Shown in pieces: positions 23,390 to 35,819 of a stretch of DNA of 64,000 nucleotides. Both the position numbers and the translations under genes were made by a program. The notes under the pieces were generated by a model that was not told where the DNA came from, ran no database searches, and saw only the letters and a list, made by a program, of their open reading frames with translations. The stretch spans positions 310,001-374,000 of the forward strand of contig JAQPZY010000962.1 of the NCBI GenBank assembly GCA_029931535.1. The letters are read 5' to 3'. Each line of letters begins with the position of its first letter. The stretch's first letter is position 1. This DNA is from Margaritifera margaritifera. Lineage: Eukaryota; Mollusca; Bivalvia; Unionida; Margaritiferidae.

Positions 23390-24498
23390 TCAGTAGATAT
23401 CGTAGATATTAGTTTCGTTACACACGTTTTTTCCCCTGAATCAGCAAGATAATTATGACAGTACTGTTTTGAGAAGAAAATTAATTGCCATGGTTTGACA
23501 AGAACATAAAACATAAATTTGTACACAGACCTCATTCGCCTAAAATGCCGTCTACGTTTATATAAAATCAAGAGTAAAATGGGAAAGGACAACAATAGTT
23601 TTCCTGTCAGCAATATAAAAACTCAGTGAGAGAAAGCTGTTACTGAAATTAATCTTTTGTGTTAAAACATCTATACCATCTGCTACAAAATGAGTGCATA
23701 TGAACTACATTTCAGACTTTAATTTTCACTGACATACACATCGTATTCTTTGACTCAAGAGACTAATAAGCGGCTTCAGACTGCAGACAATTTGATAAAA
23801 TTAGTTAAAACAATTCAAAATTTAGAACTATGAAATATATAACTGAGGGAAATAAGAATTATAGCATGAATCACAACCTCGGGATAAAAAACGAACCAAT
23901 TATACATAATTATGCAGGAAAATGTTCGAAAGTATAAAAAAAATAAAACTTTAGGATAATCAATTCGCTAAATATTGTTATCTCAGCGATGCACTGTTAA
24001 CCTAAATGTTTGTGCAAATAAATGATATTTACACTACATGTGTACGAATACAGCTTTAATAGTAGAGAGCGCTGCGCGATGTCTCTACCGTAATGGCGGA
24101 ATGTCACGTGATACACATATGGCTGCACCCATTAAAACCATAATGGAAAGGTCTATAACGGAAGAGGCATTACTCGCTCAACACTCTAAGAAGTAATCCG
24201 CATATTGATTGAAATTGAGGATAATTCTAAAGCATTACCGAAACATATTTGTTGTTTTCTTCTCGTCAATCTTGAAGAACCTATTTTCAACTCTTAAAAG
24301 TTTTAAGAAATCAATTGTGTGATAATCAATAGATTCTCTGTTTGAAGTGGGCGTGGTAGACAATTAAATTACAAAACTTGAAAACCTCAAGGATGAGATA
24401 TACCAAGCTGGGTGATTTGTCCATTTGTAAAGTGGATAATTGGTCTCCTGTAGGTGTTTTTTCTTAGCTGTATACAATTGACGATGGTTAGGTTTGGG
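23388..24498. other. No gene; small GC-richer patch at 24.06-24.12 kb
   Basis: 24064-24116 holds GCGCTGCGCG, TAATGGCGG (YY1-like) and TCACGTGA (E-box, CACGTG at 24105-24110). This could be a promoter fragment or part of a repeat. Nothing else was seen. Confidence 0.3.
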
Positions 24499-24506
24499 GC
24501 GAAATG

Positions 24507-24732
24507 CAGTGGCGGCGCAAGGGTTTGAGGCACGCGGGGGCAATGTTCTTTAGTGGCGTCCCTACTTTGTCAGAGATAACAGTTGTTATGACAGTTGCAA
24601 ACCTTCACCCCCCATCTAAGCCCTGAAACCGGGGGCTTGGATGGGGGAAGGCAAAATAATCTCCCGACAGCGCCCTCCCCCCCCCCCCGTTTCCCGGCGC
24701 CCTGGGGCGATTGCCCCCCCCCCCCGCCACTA
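24507..24732. mobile_element. hAT-like MITE, 226 bp
   Basis: The left end CAGTGGCGG pairs with the right end CCGCCACTA (8 of 9). Flanking octamers GCGAAATG (24499-24506) and GAGAAATG (24733-24740) match at 7 of 8, a nearly intact hAT target duplication. The interior is rich in G and C runs. The 84-codon minus frame across its right half is a by-product. Confidence 0.8.
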
Positions 24733-24740
24733 GAGAAATG

Positions 24741-26788
24741 CAGACATTGACTTTCAACGTTTCGTGTATAGAATATGTATTTGATTCTTGTCTTGTACCA
24801 GAAAAGGATATCGTCTCAATTAATGCTTCAAAGTGATGTGTAAATGTATAATCAAACATACTGTTACACAGCTATGGATCCTTCCGTCAATCGTTAAATC
24901 ATTTATTATTCATTGAGAAGTAATAGGTAACTTTGAGTCATTATTTGAAAGGTATTGATTGCTTCTTGGTTTGGATTATTGCCCCTTATCTGCTGAATAA
25001 TGTTGCCGGACATTGAGACTTAATACAGAATATTTTAGTAGCATAGTGTATATTGTCACAGAATAAATACAGTTAAGGAGAAACATTTTTCTGAAGTTAT
25101 GTGTCTCGCCAGTTAATTGGATCGGGAAAGTGATTGAGAGACTAACTTAGAGTGTAAAAATTAGCCAATTCATTCTAGTGGCCTGTGATCTGGCATTGTC
25201 TGAGATTTCCTTGATCAACAAATTAAATTCAGAGTTGTACATTTGTTGTTGCTGCTGTTGAAATGCTATGATATTATTACAAAACCATTATCTTTATTAA
25301 CTTCTGCAGCCATTATACAGGCATTTTAATGTTTCACCTTTAAGCACTTCTTAATTAACATTTAATTTTTTTTCCTGTCCAACGTAATATCAAACAAATT
25401 TCAGTAGCTTTTACAAGTAATTTCATCTGCTTTTTTAATTTTATTTTGTAATAATTTTCAGCCTTTGTACGAAAAGACAAGGCAGGGAAAGCTCAGACAC
25501 ATGTATGATTTCCTTCTGTTTTGTTAACGTATATGTATAAAGTGTATTCCCTGTGGACTGTCATTGAGTCAACCATCTGCATTTAGGGTGTTTCCACTTG
25601 ATAGTATTAAAACAACACAAGATTGAAGAAAAGTGAAATGTTTGGATCATTAAAATCTATAGTCTCAACGTTCTTAATCATTCTTGTTTGAAGATTACTG
25701 AAAATATTTTGCTTGCTACAGTTCCTAATGTTTTAGAATTTAAACGAACAATGGGCACAAAGAGTATCAAAGATTTTAAGCTTGCATTTTAGATAACAAT
25801 TTAATCTGAAAAGAAAATGACTGTTGGCTCTGATAGTTACAATGATAGAATTGCTAAGTATAATGTTTGCAAATAGACTCAAAAGAGGTGTGTTGTCTGC
25901 AACGGGTTAATGTTTACTCTCATTTTTGCTTCCTTAATAGAACCACTAACTGTCGTATGGTTAACACGGTATGCTGAGCACGCTGTTCATTAATTGCACA
26001 AGAAGTTCACGTCAAAATAAGGAAATGTTATAAAGTGAATGTCTCCACTAATTCTCATCAAAACCTTTCTTAGCATATCTTGAGTTTCTCTGTAAATCAC
26101 GTTTAAGAACATTTTCTGACAGCAGAATGGTTAAACCGGACTTTCACTAAGTACTGGCCTATCAAAGGCAATTAAAATGATCGTTTCCATAGAATAAAAG
26201 GAACAAAATGTAAGAAATTTCACGTATGATTACTATTTGGGAGCATTAGTCAATGTTTTTGATGTACACTTGACTATAGGTAACGTGAGAAGAAAATATT
26301 GTAACATGCCTTTTTGATACACTTGGCGTTGATGAAGACATTCATTGCTAAATTAAAACGAATCAAAATCCACCTCTGTAGGTTAAATTTTTATAACTCT
26401 TTCACAAATCTGACTAGCGACCCTTGAATTATGATTCCGACCCTCTACCAACATAGCTGCCATGGCTCCATAAAATAATAGAAATGTGCACAAAAGGAAC
26501 ACAATGCTAAATAATTATAACTCATTTGATGTGTTCTTCTAAGTTGTGTTATTAATTTGCCTCAATATTAAAAAGCTTGAATTATTCGGTGAAGAACAAT
26601 GCCTCTTCCATTCTTTTAGAAAAGTGAGAATGTCTTCAAACGTACTAATGTTGAATTTCTACACTGCTACGCGCTGATTAGCTTTGCATAAAGATGTACG
26701 GGTTTGTTTTCATGCGTGCCACCTAGGTCAACGAAATTGTCTAATAGTTTCTTAAAGATCCCATGTTCGTAGCATTGTAACACGTCAA
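24741..26788. other. AT-rich DNA, nothing recognised
   Basis: About 2 kb with no gene, RNA or array that I can support. Confidence 0.4.
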
Positions 26789-26848
26789 CCCCCCCCCCCC
26801 CCACACACACACACCACAAAAAAAAAAAAAACCCAAAAAACCACAAGG
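26789..26848 (+). repeat. C-run, (CA)n and A-run low-complexity block
   Basis: A 14-C run is followed by CA dinucleotides, then by 15 A and ACCCAAAAAACCACA. Similar C/A-only blocks are at 43.58 and 47.54 kb. Confidence 0.9.
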
Positions 26849-26951
26849 GTTAAATTTCTTCAAGATAAGAATCACACGAGCACAGAGATCTTGTTGCAGA
26901 ATTGGCCAGTAATTAGCCTCTTCTTTAAACAAGCAAGTTTGTTTATAATAC

Positions 26952-26974
26952 AAAAAAAAAAAAAAAAAAAAAAA
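26952..26974 (+). repeat. Poly(A) run of 23
   Basis: A mononucleotide A tract about 20 bp before the target duplication of the next element. Confidence 0.9.
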
Positions 26975-27001
26975 TTACGAAATACTATAATTACTCTAAA
27001 T

Positions 27002-27171
27002 CAGGTTTGTCAAACTCAAACCCTCCTGAGGGCCGCCCAAACAAAAACCGAAAGCTTTCAGAGCTACCAAAGAGAATGTACTTCTATCGGAAAGTCGTAA
27101 TTAGATACTTTATAAACATGTAGTCGCGGGCATCAAAATAATTCGATCAGGCCGCATGTTTGACATGACTG
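27002..27171. mobile_element. hAT-like MITE, 170 bp, with perfect 8-bp target duplication
   Basis: The element starts CAGGTTTGTCAAACTC and ends GTTTGACATGACTG, so the termini share CAG...TGTCAAAC. It is flanked by the identical octamer CTCTAAAT on both sides (26994-27001 and 27172-27179). The 8-bp duplication and CAG...CTG ends define hAT insertion. Paired TGTCAAACTC and GGCCGCATGTTTGACA segments recall widespread hAT-derived repeats in animals. Confidence 0.88.
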
Positions 27172-27179
27172 CTCTAAAT

Positions 27180-28507
27180 CAACAATTCTAAAAGTACATG
27201 GCCATTGGCATTATATTTTTCTGTGTTCCAGTGTTATTATCTGTAATGTATTGGCCTTTAAAATTATACCCTGCTTGCGTTTTCGGCTTTTTATGACTCG
27301 GTTAGTTAAAGCAAAAAAGAATTAATGAATTATAACGCACTATTAATGAAGCTGGTACACTGACTAAAGTTTGATTTGTGTCTAGAAGCAACTAAATTGT
27401 GATAAATAGCTTTAATGATTACCAAGAGATTAAACGATGAATTATGACACAATGCCTATATGGAAACCTATCCCTTCACATGATCTGCATTTACTTTGAT
27501 GCTGATATATTTAAGCCATATTTTTGAGCTGTACTATGTTTCGCACCTTGTCATAAATAACGAATGATGCATTGCATTAAAATTTAACACACATTTTATG
27601 ACTGTGGATAAGATATATGTAATATCTCTAACCTTACACAGTCAATGATTGTTTAAATTCAGACCAAATATACATAAAACTGCGTTACAAAAATGCATCT
27701 AGCAATTCATACTTTTAATTTTCGACATAGTATGTGTGCCAATAAAAATTGTAGGTCATTCGATTTATAACCAGTTTGTCTATATTTCATTCTTGATTTG
27801 TCTTTAGCTATAGGGCTCTTTTACAAAATAAAAGTGATACAAACAGTGCAGAACAAGTGCAAGTGAACAATCAAAAAAGAAAAAGAGAAAAAGAAACAAT
27901 GATATGAGAACGACTAATCAATTTTCTGTCTAAGTGTTCAATCGTTACAGAAATATGTACCTAAATTACACAACTCCTTTACATTTTGTATGCATGAAAT
28001 TTATGAGTTTTTAAACATTAACATAATTCTAACAATATTGTTTAGTGTATGTGTCCCTCAAATTTAAAAAAAATATTTTTCGCAAAGAAGAATGAAACTA
28101 AAAATCAGCTTCAACATCATTCATTAAGCACTGTAATTACCATTGGTACGTGATGCTAGTTATGTTTCTGAGTTAACGTGGAATAGCAGATTTTTATACA
28201 AGGCTTGTTATCAGTCCATGACCAGATCCGAGTTAATTAAAAACATGGGATGTTTAGGCGTGAGTCCGCTGTGTTCAACCTAAAGTGTCTTATATTTTGC
28301 TCAGTAGTGCCTGCATTCTCTGGCTTTTGACCTCATATGTGAAACTGGGCGACAATGCCACAATATTGCAATAACTTGAAATTTATACCGTCACAAGGGA
28401 GACCTTTTATTGCGAGGATTTCGACAATATAATATGGCTAGAAATTTATCTCAACAGTTATTTCGGCTCATTTCAAATCATTCCCCTTTTACACTGAAAG
28501 TAAGGTG
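27180..28507. other. AT-rich DNA, nothing recognised
   Basis: I see no gene or repeat beyond an A-rich AAAAAGAAAAAGAG tract at about 27880-27897. Confidence 0.4.
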
Positions 28508-29365
28508 AAGTCTATTATGGAAATGTATTGCTCACAGTAGTTCCAAGTCTATTATGGAATTGTATTGCTCACAGTAGTTCCAAGTCTATTATGGAATTGT
28601 ATTGCTCACAGTAGTTCCAAGTCGATTACGGAAATGTATTGCTCACAGTAGTTCCAAGTCGATTATGGAAATGATTGCTCACAATAGTTCCAAGTCGATT
28701 ATGGAAATGTAATGCTCACAATAGTTCCAAGTCGATTATGGAAATGTACTGCTCGCAATAGTTCCAAGTCGATTATGGAAATGTAATGCTCACAATAGTT
28801 CCAAGTCGATTATGGAAATGTAATGCTCACATTAGTTCCAAGTCGATTATGGAATTGTATTGCTCACAGTAGTTCCAAGTCGATTACGGAAATGTATTGC
28901 TCACAGTAGTTCCAAGTCGATTATGGAAATGATTGCTCACAATAGTTCCAAGTCGATTATGGAAATGTAATGCTCACAATAGTTCCAAGTCGATTATGGA
29001 AATGTACTGCTCGCAATAGTTCCAAGTCGATTATGGAAATGTAATGCTCACAATAGTTCCAAGTCGATTATGGAAATGTAATGCTCACAATAGTTCCAAG
29101 TCGATTATGAAAATGCATTGCTCGCAATAGTTCCAAGTCTATTATGGAAATGCATTGCTCACAATAGTTCTAAGTCTATTATGGAAATGCATTGCTCACA
29201 ATAGTTCTAAGTCTATTATGGAAATGTATTGCTCAAAATGGTTAGAATGCTATTAAGGAAATGTATTGCTCACAATAGTTCCAAGTCTATTATGGAATTG
29301 TATTGCTCACAATAGTTCCAAGTCGATTATGGAAATGTATTGCTCACAATAGTTTCAAGTCGATC
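28508..29365. repeat. 37-bp satellite-like array, about 23 copies, with 258-bp higher-order repeat
   Basis: The unit is AGTTCCAAGTCGATTATGGA followed by AATGTATTGCTCACAAT. About 23 copies span 858 bp, the largest array in the window. A run of seven units with a fixed order of variants (ACGG; a one-base-short ATGATTGC; ATGTAATGC; ATGTACTGCTCGC; ATGTAATGC; and so on) starts at about 28624 and again at 28882. The spacing is 258 bp, which is seven units minus the one-base deletion. GTCTATTATGG variants predominate at both edges. Confidence 0.97.
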
Positions 29366-30562
29366 AGATCCAATAGTACCAAATCCTAGCGGTTTATTTC
29401 TTTTCCTAACCTCTAGAAGTCTCAATTAAAATAAGGATGACATATAATCTGAACTTAGATTTACCTCCAACCTACACAGGGATTAGTTCAGGAGTTAGAA
29501 TTAGAGCATATATATTTTCTGGCGAAATATAAGAATTAGATGTAAAATAAGACAGTTCTATCACTTCCCCTACTATTGATGAATATTGAAATCATCATCG
29601 GTTAAAATAATCATTTATCATCAATATCTAGTGCAAGATTCATCAATTTCAAATTCAATTTATCGATCCAATATTCTCAAATATTATGTAATTATAGAGG
29701 TATATCACTGAATAGTAGCCACCGGTTGCGCTTTTCATTTTAAACCTATTCTTTCACATAACAAGTGAACTAGCAAAGAAGAATTATAGCCCAAGTGGGA
29801 TATGGATTTCTGCTCTCAGAAATAGCTTGAGCTTCCTAAATAGTTGTAATAGTGTCTGGAAAGAAAACATTGTCTGCACCGTTACTAGGAAGCGAAAGGT
29901 TTAGGGTCTTCCAAACAAGAGATGAAATAAAAAAAATTAATAGTGAAAAGAGTGAACGTGGCAAGTATTTATCTATCTATCTAACTGTTTTGCATAAGGA
30001 TGTATACAAACACAATCAGTTTGAAATGCCTGCACATTTGGTGAACCAATTAATTAATTTTATCCAATGCCAAATATGTCTAATGCTAACCTGTCCTGCG
30101 GTGTGTTTGTTTCGTGTAGGGTTTATCTGTCTTGGAGTACACAAGAACACCCTATCCTGTTTTCACAGGGGTGGCATACGTAAACATTGCTTATTCTGAC
30201 ATGTCAATGTACTTGATTGTTGACTCATTCAAGACATTTGTTGAACAACAAAATCAAAGCAAGTTAGTAAGCACTCTATAGAAGCCGAAGTTTGAAACCG
30301 GTAGGTCGCTAGAAATGGATAGGTACTATTAACTACATGTTGATTATGATTGGTCGAGTAATTGTAACTTAGTTTCCTAACAATATCAAGCAAGGTGTCA
30401 ATATCAACTAAAATAAAATGCATTTATTGGGTAACCTCATAATGTGCTAACAATAGAGTAATTATCCGCCTCCTCCTCCCCCCCAGCCAATTGACTTAGT
30501 CAATAATGTGTTAAGCTGCATCTATCAATCACTGTGTCAAGTAGTTTCTAGTATATATTAGC
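29366..30562. other. No recognised gene (115-codon plus frame)
   Basis: The frame at 29852-30199 has mixed composition and a charged N-terminal half (about residues 24-38). I recognise no domain, so it is probably chance. Confidence 0.3.
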
Positions 30563-30720
30563 CAGGGCCGTCGCAAGTTTTCGCTGGACGATACGGCGCT
30601 TCGGGCGAGTGTCACCTTTTTGCGCCCCCATTCGGAAAAAAATACCGCAAACTCCGCGAAACGGCGCCCCCCCTCCCCCATCTTGGCGCTCCAGGCGGTC
30701 TCCCGTATCGCCCGCCCCTG
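30563..30720. mobile_element. hAT-like MITE, 158 bp (decayed)
   Basis: The left end CAGGGCCGTCG and the reverse complement of the right end (CAGGGGCGGGC) share 8 of 11 terminal bases. CGATACGG inside the left arm mirrors CCGTATCG inside the right arm. Flanking octamers ATATTAGC and CAAATAGC agree at 5 of 8. The element is clearly GC-richer than its surroundings. The two minus-strand frames covering it are by-products. Confidence 0.68.
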
Positions 30721-31020
30721 CAAATAGCCAATCAGATCTCAATAACGAGCAAGTTTCCTTCATGATATAAGAAACCAGACTTCTAAAAAACCAGACGTGA
30801 GGCAGATAATACAATCGCTGGTGTACAAGGAAAACTAGGGTATATCTTTAAGAGGCGGACGAATAACAGATTATTCCAGCAGTAGGGTTTGCCAAAGGAA
30901 ACGTTTTTCAGAACAATACACGAATCGAGTCGATAAAAGTGAAGCTCTGGATTTCTGTTTTATTTAATTGATTGTTATGTCATGTATTTTGGTACACACG
31001 TCACCATTCCAAACTAGAGA

Positions 31021-31102
31021 TATATTTCGAGCTAAAGAAGGGATATTTGAAGAATTTGCGATATATTTCGAGCTACAGAAGGGATATTTGAAGAATTTGC
31101 GA
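31021..31102. repeat. 41-bp tandem duplication
   Basis: TATATTTCGAGCTAAAGAAG onward is repeated once with a single A/C difference, so the duplication is recent. Confidence 0.95.
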
Positions 31103-32704
31103 TGTGGAAAGAAGTAAACGATTATTATTTTAGGCGTTCTTCTGCAAACTGAAACCATCTTTTCGCACAATACCACTACTGTTTTCACGTTTCTTTCATT
31201 CCAAAAACTATTTTGAAAACTTGGAGAGTTTGTGGGCTATTTTGGCATTTTCTCAGCAACTTCAACTATCCAACATCAGAAACTGAAGAAAACCATTGGC
31301 AAAATTGATTATAGCAGGCATACATTTTTGTGAAGGCCAGACATTTTGATAAAGTTTGAGATTTGATGACCTGATGCATTCTTGCTCCTTACATGTCAAC
31401 TTGATTAACTGTCTGCACTGTCTTCATTGACGTAAACAAATGGATTTTTAATAACTCGTTCACAGTAGTTTGCAGATCACGAATCATCAAGAAATGAAAT
31501 TATTGTAAACATGAAAGACTCTCATTATTCCCATTCGGTCCTCTGAACATTTAGCTGATGTCATTTGCTTTATACTGCCTTGGCTCATTCGCCATTAGGT
31601 ATACTATTCTAATAGAATATTTGTTCATTATCTTGACACTTTTCTGGCTTCACTTTTCTTTCATGTCTCCTACAATATCAATGTATGTGATTACGAGTGT
31701 GCTTTTCAGTGAGCTGAAAACAAACTCCGTCATACCATTTTCTAATGAAAGACTACTAGCACAAATAACTCGGAGAGATAGAAAATCTACAAACAGCGGT
31801 ATTTCAGAGGGAGGTCACATTTTTATGAAGGGCATTAGAAGCGTCCGGTTTGATTATACATGATTGGCATAGAAGCTGCTACAAATGGACGATGGATTGA
31901 ATCTCCGATAATCAAGATTCACATTTAGATTACCCATGATCCTCCTTTATCGACAAATAGTCTTCTTATGATGCAAATTTATTTTCAGACCTGTAAAATT
32001 CATATGGCTTCAGCCGAAACTCAAATGTTATAATCTATCTGTAAGCATTTGCTTCAAAATTTCGTTGTTTTCTCCAATTATATTTTGTAAAATCTGCCGA
32101 GTGACTGGTCTTTCAAAGGTTCATTGTATGAAACGATTTGTAGAAATAAGTATAGTTATTACCCTAATCCATGGTTTGCACACATAAAAAGCTGAAATCA
32201 TATTATTTGAGTCTCACACAGACAAGCTTGTACTGAAGTTAGAAAAAGACAGCGTACATTGAAGAGCTTATATTTAACCTTATTAGTCTAACCCGGCCAG
32301 TCCTCATTGCACCTCAGTATTAACCGATAAAAACTGTTAAAATTAAATGCATTCATGTAACCGTTCAATGCACGTTTATGACAGTTTACAATCAACGATT
32401 TTTGTTGTGTATTTCCCTCCTTGATTCTATCGCAGTTGGAAAACATATCTATCAAAGGTATCCGTATTTGCACCCTACGACATGTTTCTCATTTTACAAA
32501 TTATTTGTGTTGATTTCGAAATATTGTTATACATGAATATATTTTAAATTATTAATATAGTATGTATGCCTGGGTGACAAAACAGCAGGTAAGAGTAGGA
32601 ACAAAATGAAGATATTAAGATGCGTGATTCACAAAACCACCTATAATATGATAATTTTATTATTTTCATCCAACTCGAATTAACCATACTGAAGGGAATC
32701 AGAG
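31103..32704. other. No recognised gene
   Basis: The 101-codon plus frame 31558-31863 has a hydrophobic N-terminal 45 residues (possible membrane segments) but no motif I know. The 61-codon minus frame at 32288 is also unrecognised. Confidence 0.35.

Positions 32705-32740
<36 letters not shown>
32705..32740. repeat. Compound (GT)n(GA)n microsatellite
   Basis: GT dinucleotides pass directly into GA dinucleotides. Confidence 0.97.
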
Positions 32741-32741
<1 letters not shown>

Positions 32742-32803
32742 GCAATAACTTGGGGCTTGGGTTCTTAGTTCTATTTCTTTGTTGACGACAAATTATAACT
32801 CTC

Positions 32804-32805
<2 letters not shown>

Positions 32806-32899
<94 letters not shown>

Positions 32900-32912
32900 G
32901 TATATATATATA
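32806..32912. repeat. Compound (CA)n(TA)n microsatellite
   Basis: About 46 bp of CA followed by about 60 bp of TA with two G interruptions. Confidence 0.97.
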
Positions 32913-33724
32913 GTAAGTGTATTCGCGTCATATTAACACGTTTTCTCCTGTTGGATACAGTGACAGACATTTTCTCCTCTGTGTGGTATAGAATTTTTAA
33001 CTTTCAACAATTATTCATGAATAACTTAATCTTATCTTTTTAAAAATGAATTATGAGAGAATGTGCATTTAGATTCACACATCAGTGTTCCTATCACTGG
33101 CTAAAATCTATTTGGGAATTTGCAAATTTGACACCAATGACCAATGGAATGGAGGGCAGGGGAGAGATATTGGGATGGAAGGAGGGAGAATTGTGAAATG
33201 TTTACAAATTTTAGGTGTGTGCATGATCTCTGTACTATATCAGAACGTGGAAAAATATATTATCGAGCTTTGTGTGATTCTGTATGATGATATAGGAGAA
33301 GAAGGCATGATAGCTGGACGCAACTGCATGCATATATACAAACAGGTTGACAGATGGTGTGATGGACAAATGTTTTCAAAGTACCCTTAAAGATTCATTA
33401 GGAAATATTAATCATGATAAACAACATAATAATGTTCCCTTACATATTAGAAAATGATTCGATTCTAAGAAAGTATCCTATTCAATAAAAATTATTGGTT
33501 TTCTCTGAAGCTTCCCATGATTGTTTTGCGACTGAGCAAGATAGTTTTCTTTTCTGTAGAAGGGTACTAGCATGTAGATGCAGAGTAAATGTGTAAATGC
33601 CAATGTCTACAGTATAAGTTTTTGAGTTACAATTAGTGTTTAAAAATAAATCAAAAACTTCTATACCTATCAGACTAAAATAAATGGACTGATAAGTAGG
33701 CATCAAGTGGCCAATAGTCATGGC

Positions 33725-33726
<2 letters not shown>
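32913..33726. other. No recognised gene (101-codon plus frame)
   Basis: The frame at 33085-33390 has ordinary composition, is Gly- and Ile-rich and has several Cys, but I recognise no motif. Confidence 0.3.
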
Positions 33727-33793
<67 letters not shown>

Positions 33794-33817
33794 CACACAC
33801 ACACACATACACACACC
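33727..33817. repeat. Compound (CT)n(CA)n microsatellite
   Basis: 65 bp of CT, then CCC, then CA dinucleotides. Three minus-strand frames with Arg-Glu runs come from it. Confidence 0.98.
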
Positions 33818-35642
33818 CTCTGTTGACCTTCAGTACGATTAATTTGAGATGGATGGAAAATGAAGATTTCATATTGCAGGTGGTTTAGAGCATCACGCAT
33901 CTACTCGTATTTTACCTATTCTTACGTTCTGTTTGTTCATGTATTTGTACAGAATATAATAATTATTTAAAATGTATGCACGTATAACAAGATTGCAAAT
34001 GGATACAAATAATTTGTGAAATGAGAAGCAGGTTGTAGGATGGAAATATACACTAATAACTTTATTAGATATGTTTGTTTTCAACTGGGATAGAGCCATA
34101 AAAGGAAATCATTAAAGTAAAACGTTAGCTGCGAAATGCATAAACATGGTTTGGACGTTGATGTAAATACATTAAATTTGAACAGCTATTATCAGCTATA
34201 CTATTGTACATCTTTATTTAGAACGCTTTGAAAACGCTTGTCACCTTAATCGCAACTATGAAATATCGATTAAACATGCTTTTTTGTTGCACGATGCACT
34301 TTGAAAACTAAAAACGACACAAAAAGTAAACCAATGTTGCGAAGGAAGATTTTGACACTGTCTAATAATTCCATATGTTATGGCATTATGTGTAATCTTT
34401 AAATTATAATAGTTTTCATTTGGGTTTATAATCATTGTATTATAATTCCTTAGTTCAGTAGCCTACGCTATTTGTAAAGTACAAATATACTTCAACATGT
34501 TCACATGAGTCATGCTATGTCTTGGGAAAATCAATAATTATGTCGATCAGCTTAACTCACAATGAAGAAATCACGTGGTAGCGCGTGCAGATTTTATGAC
34601 CTGAATCCTATGTCAATATCTTGTTGGTTTGTAATAAGGTATTTTAATTGCAGTACAAAGGCACTGCAAACAGTAATATGCGCGACCTAGTTTCTGATTT
34701 GTTACAGAAGGTTGTTGACATAACTCATTCTAAGTCGCAGCATTAGAAGTTTAAATTCTCTTTTACGCCGCAAGAGACTATATAATGCCAATATAGCCAC
34801 TGAATGGGCATTCTTTGCAGTTCTCCAGAATCATAAGGTTATTGAGGAAGATTATTATTGTTTGTAAAATCAGCTGGTGAAGATCTATTATCTACATGGT
34901 ACATTTTGGAATTAAGTACTATTCTTCAAGGAACTTAACAATATTCTACATTCACAGGAGTTTACCTGGGGCTAATAACATTTGGATTTAAAACCGTGTT
35001 TCTTGTGGCACATCAACACATTAGTGACTTCATTCGGAATACTTTGGATTAACTTCCGGATTATCAAAATTCAATAGGACATTTAGGATTATTTAGGAAT
35101 TTCTAAACTGTAAGTTATTTTTAATTCTTTCACTGTGTTTGTTTGAAATATTTAATATTTTAGGAAATTAAATTTATTTTTAGAAATTGCGAAAGCTTGT
35201 TTGAGTCATTCTTTCTTTTGTTACAATTTCTAACCCCTAGACGTAACACATATACAACTCACCAAACATATGTTTGATACATTGGGTCCTGCAAGTGCTA
35301 CCTGGTAATGTACTCTGCTCGGTAATTCTAGATTATTTTGTGTATTTCTGTTGGGTTGAAAAACACTATATGAACGATATGTAGCCAAGTAAGGTTGATG
35401 TTATCTTCTTGGTCATTACAACATGCATTTTGGCCACATAAATTCAAATGAACACAGCAGATATTATACATTGTAATTAATTATGTCTGCTCGATGTACG
35501 TAGATTACACTATTAAAATTATAAATAAGCAAAAAAACATAATCAATCACCTGCGTTAGGAAGAACATTCACATTTAATTTTTAATCCCTTAAACATGAA
35601 GTTGTAAAGCTGAGATGATCAGTGATCACAATTATCTGTACG
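33818..35642. other. AT-rich DNA, nothing recognised
   Basis: About 1.8 kb without a supportable feature. Confidence 0.4.
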
Positions 35643-35706
35643 CATGACCACCATGGTGTGAAGACGTCTATGACATGAATATGTCTTTACACCATAGTGG
35701 TGGTCA
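35643..35706. other. 64-bp inverted repeat (hairpin)
   Basis: The left arm ATGACCACCATGGTGTGAAG and the reverse complement of the right arm (GTGACCACCACTATGGTGTA) match over about 20 bp, with a three-base bulge and few mismatches. The loop is about 15-20 nt. It could be a short fold-back element or, if transcribed, a precursor-like hairpin. Confidence 0.6.
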
Positions 35707-35779
35707 CAGATGGATAAAACCTTTGGTGTATTATTGTATTGGTTCGAAAGGTTTCCTCTGAGTGAATAGCAACAACAAC

Positions 35780-35819
35780 TCCTCCTCCTACTACTACTAT
35801 TTCTACTACTACTACTATT
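35780..35819. repeat. (CTA)n/(CTC)n trinucleotide tract
   Basis: CTCCTCCTA, then CTA repeats with one TTT interruption. It gives Ser-rich minus-strand frames. Confidence 0.92.

Noticed and set aside
23266..23613. 115-codon minus frame with an Arg-Glu run
   Set aside because: The run is the CT microsatellite, and the flanks are unrecognised.
28508..29365. CRISPR array
   Set aside because: The 37-bp units are contiguous without spacers, so it is a satellite.
33482..33900. Three Arg-Glu-rich minus-strand frames
   Set aside because: All three frames translate the same CT/CA microsatellite.
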